Of a stretch of 64,000 nt of DNA, positions 18,622-27,366 are shown in pieces. The first letter of the stretch is position 1. Each line of letters starts with the position of its first letter. The DNA is taken from the NCBI RefSeq assembly GCF_014650815.1, contig NZ_BMVR01000016.1:145646-209645 (forward strand). Direction: 5' to 3'. The DNA comes from Streptomyces flavofungini. GTDB taxonomy: Bacteria > Actinomycetota > Actinomycetes > Streptomycetales > Streptomycetaceae. The position numbers and the translations under genes were made by a program. A model generated the notes under the pieces. That model was not told the origin of the DNA and did no database searches. It was given only the letters and a program-made list of their open reading frames with translations.

Positions 18622-20886
18622 TCAGGAGCCATCACGGACGTGCAGGTGGAGCGTGCGAGCGAGGCCCTGGATGCTTTCGTCGACACGTTGGAGGTGCCGC
18701 AGCACCCGTCGCGTCGCGTTGATGTCCTCGGCCCGCGCCTCACCCTCGCTCACTGCTGGCGGGGTGGGAATCCCGGGGCCGCGCACGAGCGTGGTGCCGT
18801 CCTTGTCTCGGAGGGCTACCTGGCTGATCAGGGTCGTGAGGTTGCGGTCGATCCGGCGGGCTTCGTCCATGAGGCTTGGATCGGTGCCGATGTGGAGGCC
18901 GGCCGGGACCAGTTCGGCGGTGGCAGCCAGACTGCGGGCGTGGAAGGCCGCCGTTTCCAGCAGCCCCAGTACGCAGAGCGCGGTGCGCCGCCGGGACCTC
19001 AACGGACTGATCGGGGTGATCAGCGGTTGCGCAGAATGGCGCAGGCTGTCCAGGGCCGCGTCCAGCGCGCGGGCCGGATCCAGCAGGTCCCCGCCGGACT
19101 CACCGCCCAGCCGGGCCAATGACTGGGAGAGCACCGCGCGTAGTCGCTCCAGCGCGTCGTGCAGCAACTGGTCCGTGCGTTCCCGGGTGCGCACTGGCAG
19201 TACGAGCAGGGCGGCGATCAGTCCGCACGCGATGCCCAGCGCGGTTTCTTCGATCCGCACCACCAGTACGCCCGGGGTGAGGGTGTGGAGCAGCGCGTAC
19301 AGCATGCCGATCATCGTGGTGACGAAGAAGGACATCAGCGTGTAGGACACCGCGAGCGTGTAGTACATCCCGAACACGCTGAGGCCCGCCAGGGCGAAGG
19401 CCAGCGTGGGGGTGTCGCCGATCAGGGCGGCGAGGGCGAGCCCGGCGACGACACCCGCCACCGTGCCGAGCAGGCGCCGGTATCCCCTGACCAGGATCTC
19501 GCCGGTGGAGGTGGTGCTGATGAACACCACCCAGCACGTGAACACCGCCCAGTACCAGCGCTGCGGCGAGATCAGTTCACCGCCGACGACGGCCAGCGCC
19601 GATCCGGTCGCGACCTGGAGCGCGGTCCTGGTGGTGGGGCGGACGCGGGGGACCGGCTGCTGCGGGACGGCCTTCTCCGCCAGGCCAGCATCCTTGGCCG
19701 GGTCGGCGTCCTTGGCAGTGGACTCCTCGCGCGACCGTGCCGTCTCGGGTGTGTCCCGGACCGCCGAGGTTGGCCCGTCGACGGCCAGGCGCAGCCCGAT
19801 CAGGGCGCGGGTGAGTTCCCCGGCAGAGCGGAAGACGTCCTGCATCGCCGGGGATGCGTCGGGCAGTTGCTTGTCACCGCGGTAGCCGAGCAGCCGGTTG
19901 TGCACCGCGGCGGGATCGGTGCCCGCCGGCCGCTGCGGGCCGGTGCCGATGGCCGTGCGCAGCGCGCGCAGTTCCGAGACCAGCACGGGCAGCGTCGCCG
20001 CATCAAGGGTGCTGATGGCGGATCCGGCGAGGCGGGCCTGCGTCCGGTGCCCGCTCAGGGTATCGACGTCCGTACCGGGCCGCAGGACCCGCAGCACGAG
20101 GACGGCCAGCCGCTCCACGGCCGTCTCCGCTTCCGCCACGCGGCGCTGGATCGCGGAGGCGGTGCGTTCGTCGGGCGTGCCAGCTGCCAGCTGGTTCTGG
20201 ACCATCAACGCGCCTGTGTGCAGGCGGGCTGTGGACCGGCGCAAGGTGGCGACCGCCCGCTCGCCGTGCGACGCCTGCGGTCCGCCCTCGGCCACGTCGA
20301 TCAGCGCGTCCAGCACCAGCCCCAGACGCAACCCAAAGGCCCGCTGCAGCCGTGCCAGCGTCCGCCCGGGCGACGACCGCAGGACGGCGAACCTGACCAG
20401 CGCAGAGCTGGCGAAGGCCATCAGCACGGCCAGGAACAGCTGCGGCAACTGCCCCACGCGGGTGTTGACGAACTGGGTCACGAAGAAGAGCTGGAAGGCG
20501 AAGATGCCCAGCGTGGTGGCGCGCGGACCCAACCGCCGGATGTAGAGGGCGGCGAAGATCAGCAGCACGAACACCACGTCCGCCGTGACCCGGTGCGGTG
20601 CCAGCGCGCTGCCGACCGCTATGGCCGCCAGGGCGACCGGCACCCCCGTCGCGAGGGTCAGTGCCTGGTCGCGCGGCCGGGGTTCGGTGACCGCGGCCGT
20701 GCTGACCATCGCCGTGAGGGCGCCTGTCACCAGGATCGACACTGGGGCATCCAGCGCCGCGAGGGCGCCCAGCGTCAGCCCTACCGCGCAGACCGTGCTG
20801 AGCGCGGACCGCAGCCGGATCAGGCCGGGATCGGATGCCAAGAACCGGTCGTAGACGTCCGCCAACCGCGTTCGTACCCGCTGCAT
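18622..20886 (-). CDS. FUSC-family membrane protein, putative aromatic-acid exporter
   Basis: The 754-residue protein has the fusaric-acid-resistance architecture. A cluster of hydrophobic segments lies at about residues 25-175 (LSTVCAVGLTLGALAALDAP, VVFVLLIFAALYIRRLG). A long soluble central part follows, then a second cluster at about residues 420-580 (ALQVATGSALAVVGGELISP, LLGTVAGVVAGLALAALIG). A soluble C-terminal region closes the protein. FUSC proteins export aromatic or phenolic acids. ATG 20886 has GAGGAAAG ten bases upstream. The next gene upstream on the same strand, 39 bases away, encodes an isochorismatase-fold protein, so the two probably share a promoter and the TetR operator at 21607. 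Confidence 0.8.
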   Translation of the reverse strand: MQRVRTRLADVYDRFLASDPGLIRLRSALSTVCAVGLTLGALAALDAPVSILVTGALTAMVSTAAVTEPRPRDQALTLATGVPVALAAIAVGSALAPHRVTADVVFVLLIFAALYIRRLGPRATTLGIFAFQLFFVTQFVNTRVGQLPQLFLAVLMAFASSALVRFAVLRSSPGRTLARLQRAFGLRLGLVLDALIDVAEGGPQASHGERAVATLRRSTARLHTGALMVQNQLAAGTPDERTASAIQRRVAEAETAVERLAVLVLRVLRPGTDVDTLSGHRTQARLAGSAISTLDAATLPVLVSELRALRTAIGTGPQRPAGTDPAAVHNRLLGYRGDKQLPDASPAMQDVFRSAGELTRALIGLRLAVDGPTSAVRDTPETARSREESTAKDADPAKDAGLAEKAVPQQPVPRVRPTTRTALQVATGSALAVVGGELISPQRWYWAVFTCWVVFISTTSTGEILVRGYRRLLGTVAGVVAGLALAALIGDTPTLAFALAGLSVFGMYYTLAVSYTLMSFFVTTMIGMLYALLHTLTPGVLVVRIEETALGIACGLIAALLVLPVRTRERTDQLLHDALERLRAVLSQSLARLGGESGGDLLDPARALDAALDSLRHSAQPLITPISPLRSRRRTALCVLGLLETAAFHARSLAATAELVPAGLHIGTDPSLMDEARRIDRNLTTLISQVALRDKDGTTLVRGPGIPTPPAVSEGEARAEDINATRRVLRHLQRVDESIQGLARTLHLHVRDGS

Positions 20887-20925
20887 GCCCCAGCTGCTTT
20901 CCTCGCCGTACCGGTGGTGAAGGTG

Positions 20926-21555
20926 TTACGCCGTCAGCTCGTCGAGTGCGGCCAGGAAGTCGTCGACGCCGGTCACGTTGTGGGAGACCATGGTCAGGCC
21001 GCGCATCATCGCCTGGTAGGTGACCAGGCCGCCGGGGGCGGCTATGGCGTCGGTGAACGCCGTGACGTGGTAGCCGCGCTCCATCGCGGTGCGGGCCGTC
21101 GACTCCACGGCCATGATCCCGGAGACCCCGGCGATCGCCAGATAGTCGACGTTGCGCTGCCGCAGCTGGAACTCGAGGTCGGTGTGCTGCAGAACGTCGA
21201 GGCCCTTGTGCGGCGCGAGGACCACCTCACCCGGCTGGGGGGCCAGCTCCTCGTGGAACTCGGTGTTCCAGGTCTCGGCCTGGAACATCCGCTTGTCGAA
21301 CATCTGCCGGTGGATCCCGGAGACGTGCCGCCAGGTCGAGTAGTCCTCATCGGTGAAGGCGGTCGTCGAGTAGAAGACGGGAACGTCCTCGTGCTGCCGC
21401 GCCCCGGCGATGAGCTTCTTCAGGCTGTCGATCGTGCCCAGGCGCTCGTATTCCGGCGCGTAGACGGGATAGCCCTTGCCGTCCTTCGAGAAGTTCTCGT
21501 TGACGAGGTCAACGAGCAGCAGTCCAACGCGACCGGGTTCGTAAACACTTGCCAT
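20926..21555 (-). CDS. Isochorismatase-fold hydrolase lacking the catalytic cysteine
   Basis: This 209-residue member of the isochorismatase/nicotinamidase (cysteine hydrolase) fold has Asp16 in VGLLLVDLVNE and Lys117 in LAPHKGLDV, two of the three classical catalytic residues. The third, normally the cysteine in a VCVEST context, is Ala149 here (SGIMAVESTARTA). The usual cysteine-dependent amide hydrolysis should therefore be impossible. True isochorismatases also lack the cysteine and act by acid catalysis, so that type of chemistry remains open. GGAGG precedes ATG 21555. The 21-bp TetR-type operator lies about 50 bases upstream, and the FUSC gene follows in the same transcript. Confidence 0.8.
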   Translation of the reverse strand: MASVYEPGRVGLLLVDLVNENFSKDGKGYPVYAPEYERLGTIDSLKKLIAGARQHEDVPVFYSTTAFTDEDYSTWRHVSGIHRQMFDKRMFQAETWNTEFHEELAPQPGEVVLAPHKGLDVLQHTDLEFQLRQRNVDYLAIAGVSGIMAVESTARTAMERGYHVTAFTDAIAAPGGLVTYQAMMRGLTMVSHNVTGVDDFLAALDELTA

Positions 21556-21606
21556 GATCGTCCTCCAGCGTAGAAGTCATCAGCGGCAGGCCCGCAGGGG
21601 CCAACC

Positions 21607-21627
21607 GTTACAGTGAATGACTGTAAC
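21607..21627. promoter_or_regulatory. 21-bp TetR-type operator, copy 1
   Basis: GTTACAG-N7-CTGTAAC, a perfect 7-bp inverted repeat, lies upstream of the isochorismatase-fold gene. It shares length and half-sites with three other copies at 22201, 24606 and 24644, next to two paralogous TetR genes. Confidence 0.75.
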
Positions 21628-22200
21628 TTAATTGGTGTGTGAGTGCGAGCTGGTCAGGGCTCCCGCCCCTGAGGCGGTTGCGGGGCGACGGGCAGAACGC
21701 CGCCCCCGCAGGCCCGCCGAGTGCCCGCTGTGCCCGAGACCCTGGTCCGCAGGCACCTCCAGGATGTGTTGGACGCCTGCTGCGGACCGCACCAGGACCG
21801 GCCACCTCATGCTGGCCCGACGGTCCGGACGGCACTGCTTTCCGGCGCCGCCACCCTGGGATCGCCCGGGCGCCGGGCCGCGACCGCCGCCACGCGACGC
21901 GGACCGGCCGACACGACAAGCTTGTCGCATGCAGTACGAAGCTCCGCCGCCTGCAACCGGTAGCCGCCCCCAACTCGCCCTCGCTGCCCCGCGGGGCCCG
22001 CACCGCTGGAACCGCCGGGCCGGGCACTCGGTGCGCATCGCCGGGGCCGCGTGATGCCGGTGCCGCTTGGCTCGCGCGGCTCGGCGGGGCCTCGTCCTGG
22101 CCGAGGCCCGGATCGAGGACCCGTCCTTGTCCTTGCCGCGAGTGAGGTCCTCCTGCCGGTCGTGTGGCTCAACTGTGAAGGATCATGCAACATAGATAAC
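21628..22200. other. Non-coding GC-rich gap upstream of the first TetR gene
   Basis: No frame in this 570-base stretch has convincing codon structure or family similarity; several overlapping frames are open only because of composition. The last 30 bases become AT-rich and lead into an operator, so the TetR promoter lies at the right end. Confidence 0.5.
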
Positions 22201-22221
22201 GTTACAGATAATTTGCGTAAC
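22201..22221. promoter_or_regulatory. 21-bp TetR-type operator, copy 2
   Basis: GTTAC-N11-GTAAC, with the left arm extended as GTTACAGATAAT, lies 64 bases before the start of the first TetR gene in an AT-rich promoter-like stretch. It is nearly the same sequence as the copy at 24644. Confidence 0.7.
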
Positions 22222-22284
22222 TTAACTTGGAGTGCCGTCGATCCTAGGTGGCTACTACTGTGAACCCGACAAGGAGGAACCGCT

Positions 22285-22998
22285 GTGAGCAGCAGGAACG
22301 AGACGGCCGCCAGCCGCAAGCGCCGCCCGCGAGGCCGTGCGCAGGCGGACGAGGCGGCGACTGAGCAGCAGGCCGCACCGCATCCCGGTGGCAGGCCCCG
22401 CGACCCCGCGATCGAGGAGGCAATCCTCAAGGCCACCCGCGCGCGCCTGGCCGCCGATGGCTACTCACGCATGACGATCGGTGACATCGTCGCGGACGCC
22501 GGCGTCACCCGCCCCACTCTCTACCGCCGCTGGCCCGGCAAGTACGAACTCACCGTGGATGCCCTCCTCTACGGCCTGCGCAAACAACGCGAGGCCTACC
22601 AGCCCCTCGCTCTGGACGCCATGACCCCGCTCGAGGCGTTCACTGAGGCGGTCCGCCGGGTCGACCCCCGCTACAGCAATCCGCGCGCCATGTCCCTGCA
22701 CGGCAACTTCATGGCCGAAGCCGAACGCGAACCCGACCTGTTCGCCCTGATCCGCGAGCACGCCACCAAGCCGCGCTGCGACGAACTCCTGGAGACCCTG
22801 CGCCACCTCCAGGACATCGGGGCTGTCCGCCAGGACGCCGACCTCGACGCCGCCGTCACCCTCTGCCTCGGCAGCTACTTCGGCGACTATCTACTCACGG
22901 GCCGGGATACCCCCGGCGACCTCGCCGACCGCACCGTCGCTCTCCTGTGGCCCGTCCTGCGGGCAGACAACAGCGCACAGGCGCCACCCGCCTCGTGA
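22285..22998 (+). CDS. TetR-family regulator A
   Basis: The 237-residue protein has a basic low-complexity N-terminal tail of about 35 residues. A TetR DNA-binding domain follows: GRPRDPAIEEAILKATRARL, then the helix-turn-helix MTIGDIVADAGVTRPTLYRRW at about residues 64-84. The C-terminal ligand/dimer domain contains CLGSYFGDYLLTG. GTG 22285 is preceded by AAGGAGG. An operator of the GTTACAG family lies just upstream, which suggests autoregulation. It is a close paralogue of the minus-strand TetR at 23896-24561 (shared GRPRDPAIEEAIL and VTRPTLYRRW) and of a decayed copy near 33.2 kb. The likely regulated genes are the cysteine-hydrolase-like and FUSC genes. Confidence 0.85.
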   Translation: MSSRNETAASRKRRPRGRAQADEAATEQQAAPHPGGRPRDPAIEEAILKATRARLAADGYSRMTIGDIVADAGVTRPTLYRRWPGKYELTVDALLYGLRKQREAYQPLALDAMTPLEAFTEAVRRVDPRYSNPRAMSLHGNFMAEAEREPDLFALIREHATKPRCDELLETLRHLQDIGAVRQDADLDAAVTLCLGSYFGDYLLTGRDTPGDLADRTVALLWPVLRADNSAQAPPAS

Positions 22999-23189
22999 AA
23001 GCAGACATGGCCGAGGGAATGTCCGACGGCCCCGGCTCAGCGTGGTCTTGGCCGTCTCCCGGACGCCCTCCCTCTGTGCAAGGCTTGGGCCGGTCGCCCG
23101 TGGGTGAGGAGGACGGCGGTCAGTAGCAGCGCCGTGCGGGTGGCGGTACCCGGCGCCGTCTTCGCGCCGCTGGGTGTGACGGGTGGTTG

Positions 23190-23587
23190 TGGCTCGTCGC
23201 TGATGCAGGTCAGCGCTGACTATGTGCGTGATGTGATCCATGCGTTCAACGAGCGGGCGTTCGGCGCGCTGGACCCAAACGGAGCGTGGAACGCCCCAGG
23301 ACGATCAGTAGCCGGGTGCGCGAGCACATCTGCCTGATCGCGCGGACGTCCCTCTCCAACTGGGGGCTGGTCGGCCTGTTCACGTGGAGCCTGGGCGTGG
23401 ACAGCGGCCCACGACATCGAGCTGGTCTTCCTGTCGACCTATGGATCCTGGCTGAACTGAATCGAGTCCGAGTTCGCGGCCCTGCGCTGCTTCGCCCTCA
23501 ACGGCACCGACCACCGCAGCCACACCGCGCAGAACGCCGCCATCACCGCCTACGTCCGCCGCCGCAACGCCAGGGCCGAACCCAAGA
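23190..23587 (+). pseudogene. Degraded IS630-family transposase
   Basis: Two frames carry IS630 transposase pieces. The first reads SADYVRDVIHAFNERAFGALDP, then in another frame ISSRVREHICLIARTSLSNWG, the helix-turn-helix region. After a large internal deletion comes the C-terminal catalytic part: DIELVFLSTYGSWLN, a TGA where a tryptophan is expected, then IESEFAALRCFALNGTDHR and AEPKTRFG. At least one frameshift, an internal deletion and a nonsense mutation make it inactive. It lies between the two TetR paralogues and shows that this stretch has been a landing zone for mobile DNA. Confidence 0.75.
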
Positions 23588-23895
23588 CTCGGTTCGGGCC
23601 TGGAGGGAGCCTCCGGCAGCCCAGGTCCGCCCGGGATGTCCCGGGGCCCCGTGTGCACCCGCTTACGCGGTGGCATGGCGGGCGGTGACGTCGTAGAAGA
23701 TGCACCGGAGGGGAGGCAGAAAAGCGCGATGAGGCGCCGCCGCGTACCTCGGGGAAGGGGTGGCTGCCGGGGGCGGGCATGATCCAGCCGGGTCCCGGCA
23801 GCCGCTCGGCCCGACGAGCTCGGCGCCGGGGCCGACCCGGACATTCCGGCGCGGGGGCGCTGCTGCCTCGTCGCGCCGGGCGGCCGGCTTGCCGG

Positions 23896-24561
23896 TCAGC
23901 GGGAGCGGCTGGTGGCGATGGTCGGCCATAGGGCAGCGGCGACCCGCTGGGCGTGGTCGGCGGGGGTGGCGCGGCCGGTGCGCAGGTAGTGGGCGAAGTA
24001 GCTGCCGAAGCACAGGCGGACGACCGTTTCGAGGTCGCTGTCCGTGCGTACGGCGCCGCGCTGTTGGAGCCTGACGAGCGTCATGAGGAGCTCTTCGCGG
24101 CAGGGCTGTGCGCCGTGCTCGCGCAGCTGCTGCAGAAGGCCGGGCTCGCGTTCGGCCGCGCCCATGAAGCTGCCGTGCAGGGGCATCATGCAGCTGTCGC
24201 ACTGGCGCAGGCCGAGGCGGCGCACGGCCTCGGTGAAGGCCTCGCGCGGCGGGAGGCGGTCCGCCTGCGGCGACGGATGCGCCTCGCGCCGCCTGCGCAG
24301 GGCGTGCCGGAGTGCGTCGAGGGCCAGCTCGTACTTGTTCGACCAGCGCCGGTAGAGGGTGGGGCGGGTGACACCGGCATCCGCGATGATGTCGCCGATC
24401 GTCATCGCCGAGTAGCCGTCGCTGGCCAGGCGGTTGCGGGCGGCCAGCAGGATCGCTTCCTCGATCGCCGGGTCGCGCGGACGCCCGCTGGTTCTGACGG
24501 GCGGTGCGGTGGCGGGGTTGCGGCGTCGGCTGCCCCGGTGAGGGGTGCGTTCGGCAGTCAT
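23896..24561 (-). CDS. TetR-family regulator B
   Basis: The 221-residue protein has the TetR DNA-binding domain GRPRDPAIEEAILLAARNRL plus MTIGDIIADAGVTRPTLYRRW at about residues 57-77. The C-terminal half includes LCFGSYFAHYLRTG. It is about the same length as regulator A and is clearly its paralogue over the whole length. AAGGAGG precedes ATG 24561. Two 21-bp operators of the GTTACAG family lie in tandem upstream (24606 and 24644), consistent with autoregulation or cross-regulation between the paralogues. Its effector is unknown. Confidence 0.85.
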   Translation of the reverse strand: MTAERTPHRGSRRRNPATAPPVRTSGRPRDPAIEEAILLAARNRLASDGYSAMTIGDIIADAGVTRPTLYRRWSNKYELALDALRHALRRRREAHPSPQADRLPPREAFTEAVRRLGLRQCDSCMMPLHGSFMGAAEREPGLLQQLREHGAQPCREELLMTLVRLQQRGAVRTDSDLETVVRLCFGSYFAHYLRTGRATPADHAQRVAAALWPTIATSRSR

Positions 24562-24605
24562 CTCGCCCTCCTTCTGCCGCGCACCCTAGCGCCGTCCGGC
24601 TTTCG

Positions 24606-24626
24606 GTTACAGAGCTTGTCTGTAAC
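24606..24626. promoter_or_regulatory. 21-bp TetR-type operator, copy 3
   Basis: GTTACAGA-N5-TCTGTAAC, an 8-bp perfect inverted repeat, lies 44 bases upstream of the TetR B start codon. It is the most symmetrical of the four clear copies. Confidence 0.75.
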
Positions 24627-24643
24627 TAAAAAGGAGGAGGTGC

Positions 24644-24664
24644 GTTACAGATAATGAGCGTAAC
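24644..24664. promoter_or_regulatory. 21-bp TetR-type operator, copy 4
   Basis: GTTAC-N11-GTAAC with the left half GTTACAGATAAT lies 17 bases beyond copy 3. Its spacing from copy 3 suggests cooperative or alternative binding upstream of TetR B. Confidence 0.7.
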
Positions 24665-24820
24665 TAAATCTGGGTCGTGGACCTCAGGGGCCTACTGCCG
24701 GAAGACGCGGGGCGCTGCTGTGAGCGCAGTCAGAGGGGCGGGGTCAGGCTCAGTTCGCCGCAGGGGTGGGCGCGTGGGCTGCGGTTGCGGCGCCGGCCCG
24801 CCAGGCCCGACGAAGGCGCC

Positions 24821-25678
24821 TCAGTGGGTGTGGTCCAGCCAGGGAGCCTCGGGGTGGGCCAGGAGCTGGTCCATGCGCGAGCGGCTGTCCTCATCAGCAG
24901 GAGTCCACACGGTGACGATCGTTTCGGCTACGGCGGGCAGCTCCATGCGCGTCAGGGACAGCGACAGCTCGCCGACCGCGGCGTGGTGATAGGTCATGGT
25001 CTGGGTCGGCGGTGCGCCGACGTCGTGGGTGGCCCACAGCCGCGTGAATTCCGGGCTGGCGGTGGCCAGTGCGCGGATCAGGTCGGTCCAGGCGGGGTCG
25101 TCGAGGTGGTGGGCGAAGTCGGCGCGGAACGAAGCGACCATGTGGGGCAGGCCGGCGTCGCGGTTGACGAACTGGCGGCAGCACTCGGGGGTGGTGAACA
25201 TCTCCCACAAGACGTTGCGGGAGCTCTCGGGTGAGGTGAGCCGGGGCCACAGGGCGGCGGCCGCCGTGTTCCATCCCAGCAGGTCCCAGCGGGTGTTGAT
25301 GGCCGCGGCGGGGAAGCCGGTGATGGCATCGAGGATCGTCTGCAGGGTGGGGGTGATCGGGTTGGCGGTGGCGGCCACCGCGGGGATGGGTACCTCGGCC
25401 AGGCGGTAGAGGTGGGCGCGTTCGGCGGCGTCCAGGCGCAGGGTGGTGGCGATGGCGTCCAGGATCTGCGGGCCGACGTTGATGGGGCGTCCCTGTTCGA
25501 GCCAGGTGTACCAGGTGATGGAGACCCCGGCCAGATGGGCGACCTCCTCGCGGCGCAGTCCTGGTGTCCGGCGGCGCAGTCCTGGTGCTATCCCGGCCGC
25601 GGCGGGGGTGAGGCGGTCGCGGCGGCTGCGCAGGAACGCGGCGAGTTCGGTGCGGCGGGGGGAGGGGGCGGAGTTCAC
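24821..25678 (-). CDS. MmyB-like helix-turn-helix regulator
   Basis: The protein has an XRE-type helix-turn-helix (LRREEVAHLAGVSITWYTWLEQGR) followed by the MmyB-like PAS-type ligand-binding domain (NTRWDLLGWNTAAAALWP, RNVLWEMFT, FRADFAHHLDDP, MTYHHAAVGELSLSLTRMEL). Regulators of this family in Streptomyces usually control a divergently transcribed neighbour. Here the divergent unit is the small ORF at 25818 and the acyltransferase/ATP-grasp gene set that follows. Several GTG starts are possible (25705, 25696, 25678); 25678 gives 285 residues and fits the family N-terminus best, without a clear ribosome site. Confidence 0.8.
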   Translation of the reverse strand: MNSAPSPRRTELAAFLRSRRDRLTPAAAGIAPGLRRRTPGLRREEVAHLAGVSITWYTWLEQGRPINVGPQILDAIATTLRLDAAERAHLYRLAEVPIPAVAATANPITPTLQTILDAITGFPAAAINTRWDLLGWNTAAAALWPRLTSPESSRNVLWEMFTTPECCRQFVNRDAGLPHMVASFRADFAHHLDDPAWTDLIRALATASPEFTRLWATHDVGAPPTQTMTYHHAAVGELSLSLTRMELPAVAETIVTVWTPADEDSRSRMDQLLAHPEAPWLDHTH

Positions 25679-25817
25679 CCGCCCATCATCAACCACGCCC
25701 CACACCGGCTGCCAGGTGCTGCTGGCACCAGCGTTAGCAGCGTCTTGGTAGGGGTGTCACCGCGGCGACAGGGTGGCTCTGCGACACCCGCTCCGACAAG
25801 AACTGGAGGTCTGCGCT

Positions 25818-26012
25818 GTGCGTGCCGCGCCCTTCCCGATGCGTTTCACCGCCCGCAGTGACGAGCCCGCCACCCAGGAACACGTGCTGACCCCACCGGA
25901 CGGCGCCCACGCCGCCGAGGTGCACGGCGTCAGCACGCCGCTGGGCATGCGGACTTGGCGTCCGGTCGGCCCGGCGCGCAGCACCCGTCCCGCGCTGTTG
26001 GGCCCGGCGTGA
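25818..26012 (+). CDS. Small ORF, possible leader or precursor peptide
   Basis: GTG 25818 has a strong GGAGG eight bases upstream and opens a 64-codon frame (VRAAPFPMRFTARSDEPATQ ... ending RPALLGPA). No family is recognised and there is no signal peptide. It stops 49 bases before the HxxxD acyltransferase gene and lies divergent to an MmyB-type regulator. The ribosome site and position support translation. The short length and GC-rich composition mean a chance frame cannot be excluded. A precursor peptide for the ATP-grasp ligase, a translated leader, or a spurious ORF are all possible. Confidence 0.35.
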   Translation: MRAAPFPMRFTARSDEPATQEHVLTPPDGAHAAEVHGVSTPLGMRTWRPVGPARSTRPALLGPA

Positions 26013-26061
26013 TCACGCACCCGGCGCCCGCCACCCAGGCCCCCAACTCGCGGAGAACGAC

Positions 26062-27366
26062 ATGAAATACCCTCTGGGACTGATCGATCACGGCTTCGTG
26101 CCGCGCAAGCTCACGGTCAGCTATGTGGCCATCTGCGCCGGTGCGGTCGATATCGCGGGGCTGCACACCGCGTTCGGGCTGCTGTGCGACAGGTATCCGA
26201 TGCTGCGCGGCACGATAGAGACGAGCGGCGAGCAGTGCTGGCTGCACATACCCGATGGCGGCGCCGGCAACGCGGCCACCGAGACCGTGCAGGGCACGGT
26301 GGCCGACTGGCTCGAGCACGGCCTCACGGTCCTGGATCCCGCGCACGGCCTGGCGAAACTCACCATCGTGACCGAGGGCGAGCTGACCGCGGTCGCCCTG
26401 CAGGTGTCTCACGCGATCAACGACGCCACGCTGGGCTCGGCGCTGCTGGAGTACTTCTGGCACACGGCCGCCGCCCTGGCCCAGGGCGTGGTGCTCCCCG
26501 ATCCGGCCCCGGTCCACCCGCGCAGCCTCGAACAGGCCTATCAGGCCCGCGCCATGGCCCTGCCCCGCCTCACCGCGGCGGCCGCGGGCCCGGTGCACAG
26601 CCTCCCCGCCGCCGACACCGGGGGCGGCGCGGGCTTCGCCCCCGAGCCGGCGCAGCGCATCACCCTGTCGCAGGCAGACACGGCCGCCCTGCTCGCTCAC
26701 GCGCGGGCATCGGGGACGACCCTGCATGCCCTGCTGGCCGCGGCGATCATCCGCGCCGAACGCGCGATGCTCACCGAAGCGGCTGGTGCCGCCCCCGAAC
26801 TGCCGATGATCATGTTCCATCTCGTGGACCTGCGTCCCCACCTGCGCCCGGTGGCGCGCCCCGACGAGGTCACCAATGCCGTGGGGTTCGCGCCCACGGT
26901 CACCGCATGCGGGCCCACTTCGGACCTGAACGCCCTGGCCAGGGAGACGAAGGCGCAGCTCGTCGCCGGGATCGAGGGCGGGAGGGCGCTCGCGGTCATG
27001 CGGGCCGCGGCGTCGGCGGCCGCCCAGGGCCGCGCGCGTACCGGCGTCGGGAACTTCGTCACCAACTGGGGCCCGGTGCCCGAGCTCGCCGTGCCGCCGG
27101 GGATGGAGGTCGTCGACTTCCGTGGCTTCGCCACCTCCGAGTCGGTGTCCTGGGTGGGCTATTTCGTCTCCACCTTCACCGGGCGGTGCAGCATCGAACT
27201 GGCCTGCTCCCCGCGCTACCACCGGCCCGCGCGGATGGCGCACCTGCGCGAGCGCATCGTCGCGGGCCTGGCCGAACTGACCCACCCCGCTGAACACCCA
27301 CCCGCTGCGACTGCTGAGGCACCAAGCAGTGTGGCGCTTTCTGACAAGGCAGGCCCTTCGGCATGA
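26062..27366 (+). CDS. HxxxD acyltransferase (condensation-domain / PapA-like)
   Basis: The 434-residue protein has the condensation-domain fold used by NRPS C domains and by PapA-type acyltransferases, which join an acyl thioester to an alcohol or amine. The catalytic motif HAIND occupies residues 117-121. The usual second-subdomain motifs follow: LRPHLRPVA (DLRP-like) and GNFVTNWGPV. It is a free-standing protein without carrier or adenylation domains. ATG 26062 has GGAGA seven bases ahead. Its TGA overlaps the ATG of the MFS gene (ATGA), showing an operon. The substrate is not deducible; the neighbouring AMP-forming ligase could provide the activated acyl group. Confidence 0.75.
   Translation: MKYPLGLIDHGFVPRKLTVSYVAICAGAVDIAGLHTAFGLLCDRYPMLRGTIETSGEQCWLHIPDGGAGNAATETVQGTVADWLEHGLTVLDPAHGLAKLTIVTEGELTAVALQVSHAINDATLGSALLEYFWHTAAALAQGVVLPDPAPVHPRSLEQAYQARAMALPRLTAAAAGPVHSLPAADTGGGAGFAPEPAQRITLSQADTAALLAHARASGTTLHALLAAAIIRAERAMLTEAAGAAPELPMIMFHLVDLRPHLRPVARPDEVTNAVGFAPTVTACGPTSDLNALARETKAQLVAGIEGGRALAVMRAAASAAAQGRARTGVGNFVTNWGPVPELAVPPGMEVVDFRGFATSESVSWVGYFVSTFTGRCSIELACSPRYHRPARMAHLRERIVAGLAELTHPAEHPPAATAEAPSSVALSDKAGPSA

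Noticed and set aside
18428..19345. Plus-strand frame across the transposon-end region and FUSC gene
   Set aside because: It has Ser/Arg-rich composition, and most of it is antisense to the FUSC gene.
21628..22200. Several overlapping plus-strand ORFs between the operators
   Set aside because: All are Pro/Arg/Ala-rich, overlap in different frames, and none has a ribosome site with family similarity.
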